From positions 124,001 through 188,000 of the forward strand of contig JAIWNF010000030.1 of NCBI GenBank assembly GCA_025093555.1: 64,000 nucleotides of DNA, in the 5' to 3' direction. The translations under genes were made by a program, and so were the position numbers. The notes under the pieces were generated by a model. The model saw only the letters and a list, made by a program, of their open reading frames with translations. It was not told the DNA's origin and made no database searches. Shown here in pieces: positions 1-11,973 of this stretch (positions within the stretch are counted from its first letter, which is position 1; every line of letters begins with the position of its first letter). This stretch comes from Circinella umbellata (lineage: Eukaryota; Mucoromycota; Mucoromycetes; Mucorales; Lichtheimiaceae).

Positions 1-1179
1 AACAAACAATAGAAAAATCACCCTTCTCCCTCTCCTTTTATACTTTTATCCACCCTTTTCCTAATCCATTTTGTCATTTTTTTTAATGTTTTTGTTCTAG
101 AATAGAGTAATTCTGTATTGATGATGTATTATTAAAGAAATGAATGTAAAATAACATATTTTTTTTCTTTTGTTCGCTTCATCTGTCTTCTGATGAAAGT
201 CTGATGATATGTATAATTACCTTGTCTCGGGTCACCCATAGCAACAATAACAAAAAAGACTTCGGAAAAGTGGTCAATAATGACTCTTTCTCTTCTCATA
301 TACAAATGATAAGAGTGAAAGAGGTAATAATTGAAAACTTTCCAGTGAGACCACACAAAAGTTTAAACTATTGTACTATATATGGGTTCGTGTTTTGAAT
401 TTCATTGTGAGAAAGAAGGTAGATTATTATAATAGGTGTAGTAAATTGCCCTTCATTGTCTTTCTCTTACCCTTTCATTCTTTTTACATGTTATCTAAAT
501 GAAACAAAATTCGCTATAAACTTCTTGTTACAAGATCATTAATTTTTTTTGCTATGTATAATAAGTTATAGCAACGAAACACATTTATCAAAATTGTGAA
601 TAATTATTATATATCAGTATAGAATAAATAAATTTATCCATACATATCAATTGTTGTCAATTTCTATCATAAAACCCGGTAGTAGCGCGGACAACATTTT
701 TTTTTTTGAAAGAAACAATTACAATAATTCTTTTTAACATAAAAAACGAGTTGTTACATGAGAGATAATGAAAATTATGTTCTTTTTCTAGTGGGATTAC
801 GTAGTTATTGATTCTTGTTTATTATTTCACCATAGCTGCAGTATTGTTATATAGACAACTACAATAACGATCAACCATTTTCATAACCATGGCAATTTTT
901 TGACAACAGTAGACTACATCCTCATTGTTAAATTATTTTGTAATAATGATATACCCAACAATTATTACATACAATGCTAATTATCTCTGCTGTATAGTTG
1001 TAATACGTAATGGCATATCTTTTTTTTTCTTTTTAACGTATATAAAAAACGTGCTTCTCTTCTCTTTTTTTCTACAATATCAATAGTTACGCAGCCAACA
1101 CACAAAACACGAATCAATTATTTATAACAAAAAGGACTTAGTATATATATACATTATTAACGATAACACTTTCAGCACA
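1..1179. other. AT-rich intergenic DNA
   Basis: No convincing gene is visible on either strand. A minus-strand open stretch around 132-356 lacks a persuasive start or splice partner. A TATA-like tract (about 1038-1046) and pyrimidine-rich runs just upstream of the gene at 1180 are compatible with its promoter. Confidence 0.5.
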
Positions 1180-2155
1180 ATGATGGTACCCAAAAAGAAT
1201 GATGATAATAACAAAAATTCTACACCCTCTGTTGAATTATCGGGCATCATTGAAACAGATCAATTTTCAGAATTTATGATATCAACAAGAAGAAATGAAG
1301 AATATGCGGCATGGATAGAAAAAGCATCACTATTACCTCCACTATCGGAAGCTATACGTGATATGGGTTTTTGGGTCTATGCTAGTAATCCTCCTAAACG
1401 AAAGAATGTTAATCAGAAGTAAGTATCCTATTTCATACTTTAATTTTTGCTATTATTTGCATCTATTCTACTGGTGTAAAATATTAAAAGAAAAAGCATA
1501 TATCTCCCTTGTTCTATTATACTCCTTGAATATAATTTATAGCACCCGCGCCACCTTGACTGCAGAAGAGCGTCACAAGATCAATATTACAATTTTTAAA
1601 GAACTTTGTTTTCAATATGAACATCTTCGAAATTCAATTATAATATACCACAATATATTACGCCATTATCATATGAAAGAAGAGCAAATAGGTGTACGTG
1701 GTAAACTTATTGAAAAAATGTGTTCTCTAACCAAATCTGCCTATAACCTCTTGAACGATATGGTGCAAACGTTTTATATCTTACTGGAGGAAACTCATAT
1801 GGATGATGCAAATTTGATCAAGGAAATATTTTTTGATCAAGACGAGACTTCCGCAGAAAATACGAGCACGTGTTGCTCATCACATCAAGATCTTGATATG
1901 GATGATATGACTATAGATTATAGAAATAGGTACGTAAGATAGAATATATTATTAGATTTAATAAAAAGACAAGAAGAAGTAATATGTATTTAGTATAATA
2001 CGTAGTAATATATATTAAAAAAACTAACAACTACATCATTTCTAATTATTAGCGATTTGAATAACCTCATAGCGCATTGTAAAGAAGAATTGGGACACTA
2101 TGAAGAACATTTTCTACGATTAGTTGATTGTGAACAAATACTATTATTAAATTAA
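1180..2155 (+). CDS. hypothetical protein, three exons
   Basis: I read three exons: 1180-1418, 1543-1929 and 2053-2155. The donors are GTAAGT and GTACGT, the acceptors are TAG, and the phases match, giving about 242 residues. The start is the first ATG of a Met-Met pair after an AT-rich leader. I do not recognise the family. The N-terminus is polar and Asn/Lys-rich; next comes a stretch with Trp-Ile-Glu-Lys and a Gly-Phe-Trp motif near residue 67. The middle is predicted to be long amphipathic helix with several Cys (a Cys-Cys pair near the end of exon 2), and the C-terminus is a short Leu-rich helix. There is no signal peptide or membrane segment. Splicing removes in-frame stops in both introns, which supports a real gene. 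Function unknown. Confidence 0.7.
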
Positions 2156-2967
2156 AAAACTATTCAATCATACTTTAAATGCCATATGTATTGATTTCGA
2201 ATGTCTTAATCCCCCCGCTCTTCTCTCCCCTCTCTTCAATTTATACATAATTCTCTTTTAACTCAACAGTTATATTTCCTTTTTTTTTTTATTATCATGT
2301 TATTAGTATTAATATTATAATACGTAGCTAAATACATTATTTTATTATTAGTCGCAATTTATAGCAGACCACTAGTGATTTATAAATATGATATATACAA
2401 AAAAGAGATTGAGTAATAGCTGAAAAAGTCTTTCACTATGGAAAAAAGTTAAACAAGTGGGAGAAAAAGAACGACAGTGGGCGAGTAAAGTATCTTAAAG
2501 AGTAATTAATCTAAAATCATTTGCTCATATTGATGCAGCTTAGTTGTTTTATCAGGATTATAGCCTTACATCATTATAAAGAGCATAGATTGAGGTTCTT
2601 TTTGTGTTTATTACTGTAGAATAGAAGACTATATTAGTCGACGCTTACTTATGGATATGTGGTCACCTTTCTAAACCATACATTATGGATGCAGTAGATA
2701 AATAATATAATTGACAAAATACAAACGTTTTATTAATGAAATCATTTTATTTACCTATTTATTATCATTCGATATATACAAACAAAATAAAAAGTAGGAT
2801 AATATTATTAATATGCCGTAAAAAGAATCACTATCTTTATTTTGTTCTTGTTGATCATAATTGTTATAAAAGCTCATAAATGAAAAGTAGAAAATAGCAA
2901 GCACCTATAGTACGTAAAAATAAGATAAATGACGGAAGAAGAGGGTTCTGGTCGCCCGGACAACGTT
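2156..2967. other. intergenic DNA between convergent genes
   Basis: AT-rich sequence between the ends of two convergent genes. I see no ORF with coding character and no RNA gene. Confidence 0.5.
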
Positions 2968-3968
2968 TTATCGATGAGAAGAACTTAGTTCTTTTTCCAA
3001 ATTTTGAATTGATATAGAAAGTTCGTGGAGTCTTGTAGTATATAAATCAACTTTATTAAGCATTGTCTCTCTACTAACGTATTATAGCTTATTATTAATT
3101 TTAGAAGATATCAATGAGTTCATACTTTTACGTAAATACATTTTCTCCTCTTTTCACACATTATACATACTCCATGAACGCTTCAGAAATTTCCATTGAA
3201 CTTTGTTCCAATAATTTATTTTTGTCACTACTGTTACAAGAACAATGTATTCATAAAGATAAAAGTACAGTTTAAATAGTATAGATTAGCAAAGGTTTTT
3301 CATTTTGTAACATAAAAGCACGCGCTTTTTTACTGTGTATAATAGAATTGTACAAATCTTACTTGAACGGTATTTTATATTCACTGGTGGCTTTATCAAG
3401 TTCAATAATTTCTTTTACAAGAAGATGAACTATAAAGTAATAATAATTATGTTTAGCTTTAGCTTTAGCTTTTGGTTTTTTTTTTCTTTTTATATTTATT
3501 GACCACTAAACTCTGATTTAATCTGCATAAAACGTTCACTTTACTTTGTTTCACACATGAGATAAACGATGGAGTAAATTCTGAAGAGCGTGTTATAAGA
3601 ACAGACAACTGTCGATGGAAAGTATTCAATGTATTACTGAAATTAACTCTATTATTACTATTTTTATTATTACAAATTAACTAATTAATACTTTTACACT
3701 ACTACTCTACGTAGTCACTAAATTATTGATAAAATAGTCATGTTAATAATAAGAATCACTCACTGATGTTGACCTACGAAGTTGTCCACGTTCTTTTGTT
3801 GGAGAAACTCTTTAGTTGAAAGATGTAACGTGCCAAGTCTGTCGACACTGTCAAAATTAAATATAAATTTATTATATAACAATAAGCAAATGATAGTAAT
3901 ATTGAAATAGACTGAACGTTTACTTACATAGTGTTAATCTCATTAGAAGTTGGATTTTGATCTGCCAT
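2968..3968 (-). CDS. small helical hypothetical protein, six short exons
   Basis: Exons in transcription order: 3968-3928, 3847-3764, 3636-3545, 3429-3363, 3230-3167 and 3066-2968. All introns start with GT (GTAAGT, GTGAGT, GTAAAG, GTAAGA, GTATAA) and end with AG. The exon lengths sum to 447 nt, exactly 149 codons with a terminal TAA (148 residues). No exon is long enough to stand out by itself. The protein starts Met-Ala-Asp-Gln, has no signal or membrane segment, and is almost entirely charged or amphipathic helix, for example a Leu-Val-Lys-Glu-Ile-Ile-Glu segment in the middle and a Leu/Ile heptad-like C-terminus ending Ser-Ser-His-Arg. It could be a small coiled-coil subunit of a larger complex. 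I cannot name the family. The last acceptor (AG at 3067-3068) is weak. The consistent phases make chance unlikely. Confidence 0.62.
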
Positions 3969-4996
3969 TCTTATTTTATTTTAGTTTCCTATTGAATAGT
4001 CTAAAAATTTAAGAAAGAAAGAAAAAAGAGGAAGGGAAAAAGAAAAATAAATAAATAAAAAAGGTGACGAAAGATGTTCAATGCGCATGAATTCCTTTTC
4101 TTTCTGCTATTTTTTTTCCCGCTATAAACTTTGACAAATTACCATTCATATTATTCTTGATATAATTCACATGCACCAATTAATTAGCTACGTATGATTG
4201 GATATATCATAAAATTGATATTACCATAAAATATGGGCAATAAAACGAGATTAATAATGATAATGTTGAATAATAGCCATGGAGATCAAGTAGATAAACA
4301 TTAATATTATACCTGTATTTTGCTAAATTAAACTGGTATACACTTTTATTGCAACCCTCTCTTTTCATTGATAATAAACCCAAATGATAGTTGTTAGTCA
4401 AAAAAAAAATATTGTGAGGAGCTCCAAAAATCTATCTACTCTATTACGTACCACTGTGATCTTCTCGAGCTTGGATGAGGTGAAGGATAATGATTAAGTT
4501 AAAATAGTGGGGACAATATAAGACTTTTGGCCACAGAGTCAATATATTGATCATCCATCTTGATGACGACAAAATGAATTAAAAAGTCAACACTTAAAGT
4601 GTATGCCAAAACTTTATAACAATAAACGGTGACTGACTACAACAGAATAGAGAATATATATATATATTGGTTATTAGAGCAATAAGAAGAATGAGGCTAT
4701 TTCAAATGAGTATGTACACTCTATAATTGTTATATCATCTTCCTTTATCGCTATTGTTTACTGTACTTTATCCCGTTCATTATATAAATTTTTTAACAAT
4801 GGAAAAGAACACATAAAGAGAAACTGTACCATTATATTGTAGATAATAATATATAAGGTATAATACTTAGATTTCGTTGAAGTTTTTTTTTCTTACAGTA
4901 TCCCGTTTTCTTCTCTTCTTCTATTTGCAATCAACAAAAAGATATCACCCAATAGCAGTAACATCTTTTTTCAAAAGCCTATTAACTACAATCAAG
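3969..4996. other. intergenic DNA, shared upstream region of divergent genes
   Basis: About 1 kb between divergently oriented starts at 3968 (minus) and 4997 (plus). It is AT-rich with poly-A/T tracts, and I found no coding exon. It probably contains both promoters. Confidence 0.5.
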
Positions 4997-5188
4997 ATGA
5001 ATCAAAGTCCCAATTCCCAAAAAACAGATACAGGTTCTTTTTCAGTGGAACAATATCATGCCTCTCTAAAAGCATATCATGAAGACTTGGAGTTTAGAGC
5101 CATGATGATAGATATAACTAGTCGATCACAAAGATTAGAGCGTTTTGTACCAAAAAAACAGGAGCAATACCCTTTTCCTGAATGGTAA
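4997..5188 (+). CDS. small hypothetical protein
   Basis: ATG at 4997 begins a 63-residue polar protein (Met-Asn-Gln-Ser start) with a charged helical middle (Tyr-His-Glu-Asp-Leu-Glu) and a basic/aromatic end (Arg-Phe-Val-Pro-Lys-Lys). The stop (5186-5188) overlaps a perfect GTAAGT donor at 5185. Splicing to the AG at 5318-5319 would only change the end to Glu-Cys-Thr-stop at 5326, so the product length barely changes. The frame is open further upstream to about 4877 but has no ATG there. I do not recognise the family. Low complexity is modest and the composition differs from flanking AT-rich DNA, which favours a real gene, though its small size keeps confidence moderate. Confidence 0.45.
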   Translation: MNQSPNSQKTDTGSFSVEQYHASLKAYHEDLEFRAMMIDITSRSQRLERFVPKKQEQYPFPEW

Positions 5189-5750
5189 GTTTATACCCAT
5201 AATAACACAGTCGTTTTTTCTTCTTTTACAACGTTATTACACTATATTATTTATGTATATGTATATGTTTTTACGAAGCAACAATTTAACGGAACTTTTG
5301 ATGTCTTTCAACTTTTTAGTACGTAAATGAAAGTTGACCCATCCCGATATCAAAAGACGAGACCTAAAGACTATAGAAGATACTTCTATAAAACAAAAAA
5401 CCTCGAGATTAAATCATGGAATAAAATGTTATGCAGTTTTTTTTTTCTCCTTTGCTAATTTCTTCAACTTGTGCTGTAATAATTAAAGTCAAACAACAAA
5501 ACTATGTGCTATAATCATTTATTTTATTTTTTAAAAAAAAATTACATATTTACGTACGTATCAATTCAATATCAAGAAGTCCAAAAAGTTTACGTAAAAG
5601 AGAATAGGTATCATATTTTAAAAATTATAAGCAAGCCTTTAATAAATTGTATACAAGTAAAAAAAAAAAAATGGAAATACGTCAACTGTGTGTCTGTGGG
5701 GAATGGAGGGACAGAGAAGAGTTTAAATGATTACTATTAGATGTACTATC
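5189..5750. other. intergenic DNA
   Basis: AT-rich sequence with homopolymer runs between convergent genes. No supported feature. Confidence 0.5.
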
Positions 5751-8700
5751 TTATTCTCTCTTGACGGAACGACTGGCACGATTTTCCGAATTAAATCCTT
5801 CACGCACCGTTTGTACATGATGCCGTAAAGCATCTGTTCCTCGTGATAATTTTCTAAATACAAACAATCGAGGAATGTTTCGATTCTTGACCTTATATTT
5901 TTGTAAATCTTCCAAAAACTCCTTATCTGCCTCTTGCTCTTCATCACCATAGACTTCTGATATTTCTGTATTATATGATTCTCGACGTCGTTCATCTTCT
6001 TCTCTTACTCTTTCATTTTGTTCTTGATCGTTTGCTTCTTCAACCCATTGTTCCACCTTATGTCTTAATGCCTCATCATGGAAGGGATCCGCGCCTAACA
6101 TATCCAGTTGGAAAGATCGTAAATGTGTATGTACAGGTGAAAACCCAGGAACGATTTTAAATCGAACAACGACTTGACCATACAGATTGTCATCTGGACT
6201 CCAATCATCTTCATTCTTGTTACAATCATCCGGACGCATGTAATCATATAACCCAATTGTAGCCTCTTGCCAACTACCATCACATACAGATTTCAGCCAT
6301 AGCCGACCCATGGCCTTATTTGTATATATACTTCCTTGGTTCACATAAACATAGAGGGCTGTACGATAGCGCATGCTCAATGGGAAATACAATGGGCGGT
6401 CCTTTTGCCATACCATCATATCATTATTATGTCCCATTTCATCACTTTGTTGTTTAATAAGATCGCGATGCTTCAGTCGTTTAAGTATGACAGGATCCAC
6501 ATTGAGTGCCAAAGTAACTTTGGTGGACCGCATATAATGAGTAGAAAAGGGTCGTTTAAGATTCTTGAATTGAACTCGGTCGACAATCATGGTACCAACA
6601 TCGGAACCACGCAATTCACGAGGTAAGAAGAGTTTTACAGGTTTGTATTTTAGATTTAATGAGATTTTACCAAATCCAATACCATTGGCCAATGCTACCC
6701 ATCGTTCTGTTTCTTTGAATTTATCTTGTTGATTTTCAAATACATCTTTCAAGTAAAATACACGCGTACCCAAGACAGGATCACGTTCCAAATCCATGTT
6801 GGTTTTAACAGAAACACGCAAAAAGGCTGAATCATAATCCTTGATCAATTTTTCAACGTCTGCATTCCAATGCTATATAATATAAATATACATAATAAAT
6901 AAAGTGTATATTCCTAAGGGCCAAAAAAAACATTTCAGATCTGTTGTTATCAAATAACAATTGTTATACATCTTACAGGAGATGGATTTCGTAGTTTAGC
7001 TCGTGTCTCATACACCTTGGTATCATTCAAATAAATTACAGCATAAGGATTCACAATTTGATGAGAATTATAAGGATGTTTGAATTCATCACAGGTGATC
7101 ATTTCTGGGTCACCAATTTCCAAATCAGCCGCTTCTGTAATTACTACAGATAGAATACCACTTTTATGAATAGGGTTCCATTCTTCTTCTTCCAATTCCT
7201 TTTGTTCTTTTGTCATTTTGTTTCTTTCAAGCATGGTCATGAATGTTGGAGGAGGTGGTGCAACATATTTAGGATGAAAAGTCATACGGAAATCCAGTTT
7301 GACTTTAGATTCTTCCAGATCATTTTTGTCATCTAAAGGTGCCCATCTATAATACCCCAGTGGCATTAATTATTTTATAACTTGTTTTCTATCTTTCAAA
7401 TCTAGTTATGATAATTTACCCATCAAATACAGTACGTTCTTGTTTACACCAATCAATCACATTATCCAACTTGTCGATTTTTCCACACACAATGTCTTTG
7501 ACAGAAATAGAAGCACATCCCCATGAATCATCGGGTTTCACCTTGTCAGCATCATATACTTTGAGATCAACAGTAGCTTCATTGACAATCTCCTCTACAT
7601 AAATATATATCAATTTTGATTATCTTAATTAGTAAAACTTTAAATACGTACCAACTTTTTTTTAATACTATTCCAGAAATATATATGAATTAAAATGAGT
7701 TATTTTTACCTTGACGAATAAGAATATATAAATTTTCATTCCAACGCGGATTTTCATCATTGGTTAAAACACGCGTACTAGTCGTACTTTTGTCTTCTTG
7801 TGAACTAATAGAAATAGTAGCATAGGCATCCTTCATATCTTTTAAATCAAGAGTAGCATTTCGCCTCGCTTGACGCACTTCTACTTTAACAACACCAATT
7901 GCAGAAGTGTCTTGAGTTGCGGCACCGATTAATTCTTTAATATCCAATGTCATGGATTTTGGATCGACCAAGCCCGCAAATCCAAGTTTAACGGCTTCAT
8001 TTACTAAACTTTGCATCATTGGAAGCTTTTATAATTGTATTACAATGAAAAAAAAATTGTCCAAACATAAGTTTTCGTCTACCTTGAAAAATATATATGT
8101 ACATATGCGTACTTTTTTTTTAAAAAAAAAAGAAGAACTTACTTTCATAACATTCATATGTTTAGATATCGGCATTACATTTGTTTCCACGATCGGAACA
8201 TCGACAAATGAAATAGTAACCTTGGAAACAAAAGGCATATCTGGCGATGTCAAAATCTTGAATCGTAATTTACCTCGTACTTTAACTAATTGAGCTTTGA
8301 TATCAATAGGAGTCTTTAATCCTGTTTTGAACCGAACACCTATACCAGGGGGTGTTGAAGTACTTTTATTAAGTGCACTAGAAGACATTCCCGTGGGTGA
8401 AGATTGAAAAATAAAAGCCGCTTCACCAAACTGTAAATTTTTTTTAGATACGAACGAAAATATAGTAAAACAAAAGAAACATTGATTTAGATCCAAATAC
8501 TTTGTTTTCTTTGAGTTAAACAATTTCGCTTACCATGGCTTCGTCAGGTTGTCCTGGCATAGGGGGGAAAATACGAATTCTATAGAGTTTACTCATAATC
8601 ATTAATAGTGCTTCAGAATATGATTTGTTAGCAAGAATGGTAAATGCTTACTGTGATATACGAGGTGCATGAACACCAATATCAAGGTCAGTTACTTTGA

Positions 8701-9893
8701 CTGTTTTCTATATGTATATAAAAGTAAATAAAAAAAGTTTATTAACTGTATGTTACTACTGCAAGTAAAAAAAAAAAGGAAGTCCCTCGTTTCAAATATG
8801 CATCTAAAAATGATAATACTTACAATGACAGCAGGCGCAAGACTTTCTAATGTATCTTCAAGAATATCCTCCACAATGACAAATACATTTGGATCAATGC
8901 TACGCCAAATTTTTTCCAAAAAATAATTCATCCATTCAACTGTTTCGCCTCGAGTATCATACAACTTATATATACAAAATTTTAAATAAGAAAACTGTTC
9001 ATCAATATACATATTAACACCTTTTCACCCCTATACTAGACTAACCATATACATAGATATCCATATAGTAAATAGTAATACTTTACCGTTTTAGCACCTT
9101 CTTGCTTTTCTAATTGCCAGCTTACGCCTTCTTGAGATTCTGTACCAAGTAACCAATATGCCATGGCACTCACAAAAATAGACACAAAACCGAAAAAATA
9201 ACCTCCATGAAGTCGACCAAAGAAATAACAAGTAAAGCAGGTAATCACTAAATACTTTAATGCATTTAATTCAAGTCCTTGTATTAATTGATTTGGTTTA
9301 ACAGGTCGCAAGGGTTGTGGGAATCTTAATTTAAAACATTCTGATAAAGTATCATCGTCTTCTTTTTGGTCTTTTTCATTTTCTATCTGAACTTCTGATT
9401 CGACAGGTGTGTTATTTTTGGTTCCAACTGAGGTAGAGGTATTATGTACATTGTCAGGTAAAGGTCCACCAGCATCCGAAACGTTTTCAGGTAATGAGGC
9501 GATTTGAGTAGGTAAACTTCCATTAGCACCGTATTTTATTTGAGTAGGAAAATCGTCAGAAGCAGCTGGTCGTTTATTAATGTTTGGCTGTTGAACAGGT
9601 TGTACTATACATATAAAAATACAAACACAAAAGAAAATTATAGTATGTATTAGCATTTATAACATACATATATATAATGTATTCATAAAAATCAAGGAAC
9701 CTTGTTGTTGTAATCCATCTTCTTGAGAAGATTTTCTTGCAGGATATTTTTCTTTTAATTTTATATTTGGAATTTGTTCTTGCTGATGTTTCCTCATGGA
9801 TTCTGCAGCTGTATCTGAAGAATTCAATGATTGCTTATTATTCAATAATGGTGGGTCTGATGTTGTTCCTACTACTGCTGCTGCTGAAGCCAT
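5751..9893 (-). CDS. SMP-domain and C2-domain lipid-transfer protein (Mug190/tricalbin-like)
   Basis: Ten exons: 9893-9668, 9604-9087, 8964-8824, 8707-8652, 8579-8534, 8430-8143, 8025-7710, 7594-7420, 7346-6977 and 6872-5751. They join in phase to about 1085 residues. An Asn/Gln-rich N-terminus leads to a hydrophobic double segment at residues 190-230 (Leu-Lys-Tyr-Leu-Val through Trp-Leu-Leu-Gly), a likely ER hairpin or membrane anchor. Residues about 249-425 form an SMP lipid-binding domain, starting with the Glu-Trp-Met-Asn motif and containing the Thr-Asp-Leu-Asp-Ile-Gly and Phe-Val-Asp-Val-Pro strands. C2-type domains follow at about 462-565 and 658-765, with a possible further degenerate C2, and the C-terminus is charged and coiled-coil-like. 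Known role of the family: tethering the ER to the plasma membrane and moving lipids between them. Fungal Mug190 proteins have this layout. The first intron donor is ambiguous (GTATGT at 9667 chosen; GTTCCT nearer to 9700 is possible). The start ATG lies 210 bp from the divergent gene at 10104. Confidence 0.9.
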
Positions 9894-10103
9894 GTCTTAA
9901 TTTGTTTTAGAAAAGAAAAAGAAAAAAAAAAAGAGTTTTGGGAAAGAAAAACTCAAACTTCTCTTTTTAATTAATGCAAATTTTATATAATTTTGACATC
10001 AAAGGTTTCCTTTTTTGTTTTCATCTTTTAACTCAAAAACCCCTCCACAACTTTTTTTTTTAATTATTTTCAAGAAAAAAAAAAAAGTTAAAAAATAATA
10101 ATA
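9894..10103. promoter_or_regulatory. putative bidirectional promoter
   Basis: A 210-bp gap separates two divergent ATGs (9893 minus, 10104 plus). It is made of poly-A and poly-T tracts with TTATATAA-like elements and must contain the upstream regions of both genes. No specific operator is recognisable. Confidence 0.4.
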
Positions 10104-10463
10104 ATGCTTTCAGGTCGAATGGTCAATGTATTACTTGCTGTTGGCATTGGTGTTGGTACAGGTGTTTATGTATTTCAACCTTTATTGAGGGAATATCAAA
10201 AGTAAGTATCATGACTCTTTTTTTTTCTTTATATCAAAAAGTGACAGGGGAAAGAAAAGAAGTAATGGAGGGGGGGAGGAAACAGGCAGATTCCCGAGCA
10301 ATTAAGTTAATATTTTTATTAAAAAATAAGTGAGACCCAAGGCACTTGGATGCGACCAGGTGATGAACAAAGACTCAAATCATGGCACAACGAAAAATCT
10401 TCTACTACTACTACTACTACTACTACTACCACTACCCCATCTTCCACTAATCAAGAAAAATAA
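10104..10463 (+). CDS. small single-pass membrane protein, probably mitochondrial
   Basis: Exons 10104-10201 and 10331-10463 (GTAAGT donor, AAG acceptor) encode 76 residues. The N-terminus has Arg followed by a Gly/Val-rich transmembrane stretch (about residues 7-26), then a short charged segment with Trp-Met-Arg-Pro-Gly and a Trp-His near residue 55, a run of about 12 threonines encoded by an ACT microsatellite, and a Gln-Glu-Lys end. N-terminal anchors of this size are typical of mitochondrial inner-membrane assembly factors of fungi, but I cannot assign a family. Reading the second exon in the neighbouring frame gives a stop-poor but low-quality peptide; the chosen frame preserves the charge pattern. 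The gene ends 110 bp before TRM9 in the same orientation. Confidence 0.6.
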
Positions 10464-10573
10464 AGCGTCTTTTTTTTTCACTCTTTTATTTTTTATTTTT
10501 TAACCTTCCGCAATCTTTTTTCTATTTTTTTTTTTTTACCTTTCGTCTTTTTTTTTCTTCATAAATAACAATA

Positions 10574-11579
10574 ATGGCGAGTAATAGCAATAATGTTAAA
10601 CCACAACCAGTTGCAGTAGAAACTCCAAAACAAGACGAAGAACGATACGAAGAAGCCAATGTTCACAAAGTATACCAAGAAATTGCTTCACATTTTAGTG
10701 AAACACGATATAAAGTATGAAGGGTGTTTTATTTCTACAAAACGCGATGGCGAAGTTCGGTTTTTTTTTTTTTTTGATCTGGAGTAAAAAAAAAAAAGAA
10801 AAAGTGTATTAATTATATCATAATTAGCCATGGCCAGTGGTAGAAACTTTTTTAACTGATCTACCAACAGGTAGTTTAGGAGCTGATGTCGGTTGTGGTA
10901 ATGGTAAATATATTGGTGTTAATCCAAATATTTTAATGCTGGGATCCGATCGGTAAACTCTTTTGTTGTCATTGTGTGTGGTTGTTATGGAAACCGAAAA
11001 ATTGAAAAAGCAAACTGAAAAAAAAAATGGTATATAGGAGTGCCAATTTAATCGAAATTGTACATGAACGTGGTTTTGAAGGCATGGTAGCGGATGGATT
11101 AAATTTACCTTATCGTGATAATTCTCTGGTAAAAAAAAATATACATGAAGGGGAAGGAAAGAGGATTAAGAAAAAATATTATTCATACGAGGATAAGATA
11201 AGTGAAAATACATGTTCACGTTATATTTTGTGTATTTTAGGATTTTGCCGTATCCATTGCAGTGATTCATCATTTTTCATCAACGGAACGAAGGAAAGAA
11301 GCGATCGACGAATTATTACGTATAGTAAGACCAGGAGGCAAAGTATTGGTATTTGTATGGGCATTAGAGCAAACGAAATTCAGTAAACGAAATTTTGAAC
11401 CCGGACAACAAGATGTATTTGTTCCTTGGATGTTGAAATCAACAGGACAAGTATATAATCGTTATTATCATTTATTTAAAAAAGGAGAATTGGATGAATT
11501 ATTTGATCAACAAAAGGTTGTCATAGAAACCACTGGATATGACAGAGATAATCATTATGTTATTGCCACCAAAAAGTAA
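10574..11579 (+). CDS. TRM9: tRNA (uracil-5-)-methyltransferase, Trm9 family
   Basis: Four exons, 10574-10714, 10828-10952, 11038-11128 and 11241-11579, give 231 residues. After a short polar leader comes the family signature (Tyr-Gln-Glu-Ile-Ala-Ser-His-Phe, Thr-Arg-Tyr-Lys-Pro-Trp-Pro, residues about 36-50), then SAM motif I (Asp-Val-Gly-Cys-Gly-Asn-Gly-Lys-Tyr, 67-75), motif II/III (Ala-Asp-Gly-Leu-Asn-Leu-Pro), motif IV (Ser-Ile-Ala-Val-Ile-His-His-Phe) and the motif after it (Ile-Val-Arg-Pro-Gly-Gly). Trm9, acting with Trm112, methylates the carboxymethyl group on wobble U34 (cm5U to mcm5U) in tRNAs such as Arg and Glu, which aids translation and stress responses. The length is a little short of yeast Trm9, mainly in the loop before the C-terminus. 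Cytoplasmic. The gene converges on SSB1 with a gap of about 400 bp. Confidence 0.93.
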
Positions 11580-11973
11580 ATAAGACAATCCTCCCTCATT
11601 TTTTACAAATAAAAAAATACACAATATACAAATATAGTTTAATCATCCACACCTACACCCACACACCCATCAGAACTTTTTTGTTTTCTTTCTCACTATA
11701 AAAACTTTTTTTTAATATAAAAATCTATACACAACAACAAAAAAACAAAAAGCAATTTGGGGATAATAATAATTGTTTTTTTTATACAAGTTTCCGGAAA
11801 TGCAAAAAAAAGGGGGGGAAATGGAAAAGTTTACGGGAAAATTAGACGATAAGAGATGGAAATATGCAAAATGAGAAAAGAAAAGAAAAGATTTTTTGTT
11901 GTGTTAAAATTCATGATAAAGAAAGGGGGAAAAAAGGTGTTTTGGTGGGAAAAAGAAAAAAAAATTAATTCTC
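11580..11973. other. intergenic 3' region between convergent TRM9 and SSB1
   Basis: AT-rich, with A and T runs consistent with polyadenylation signals for both converging transcripts. No gene seen. Confidence 0.5.
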
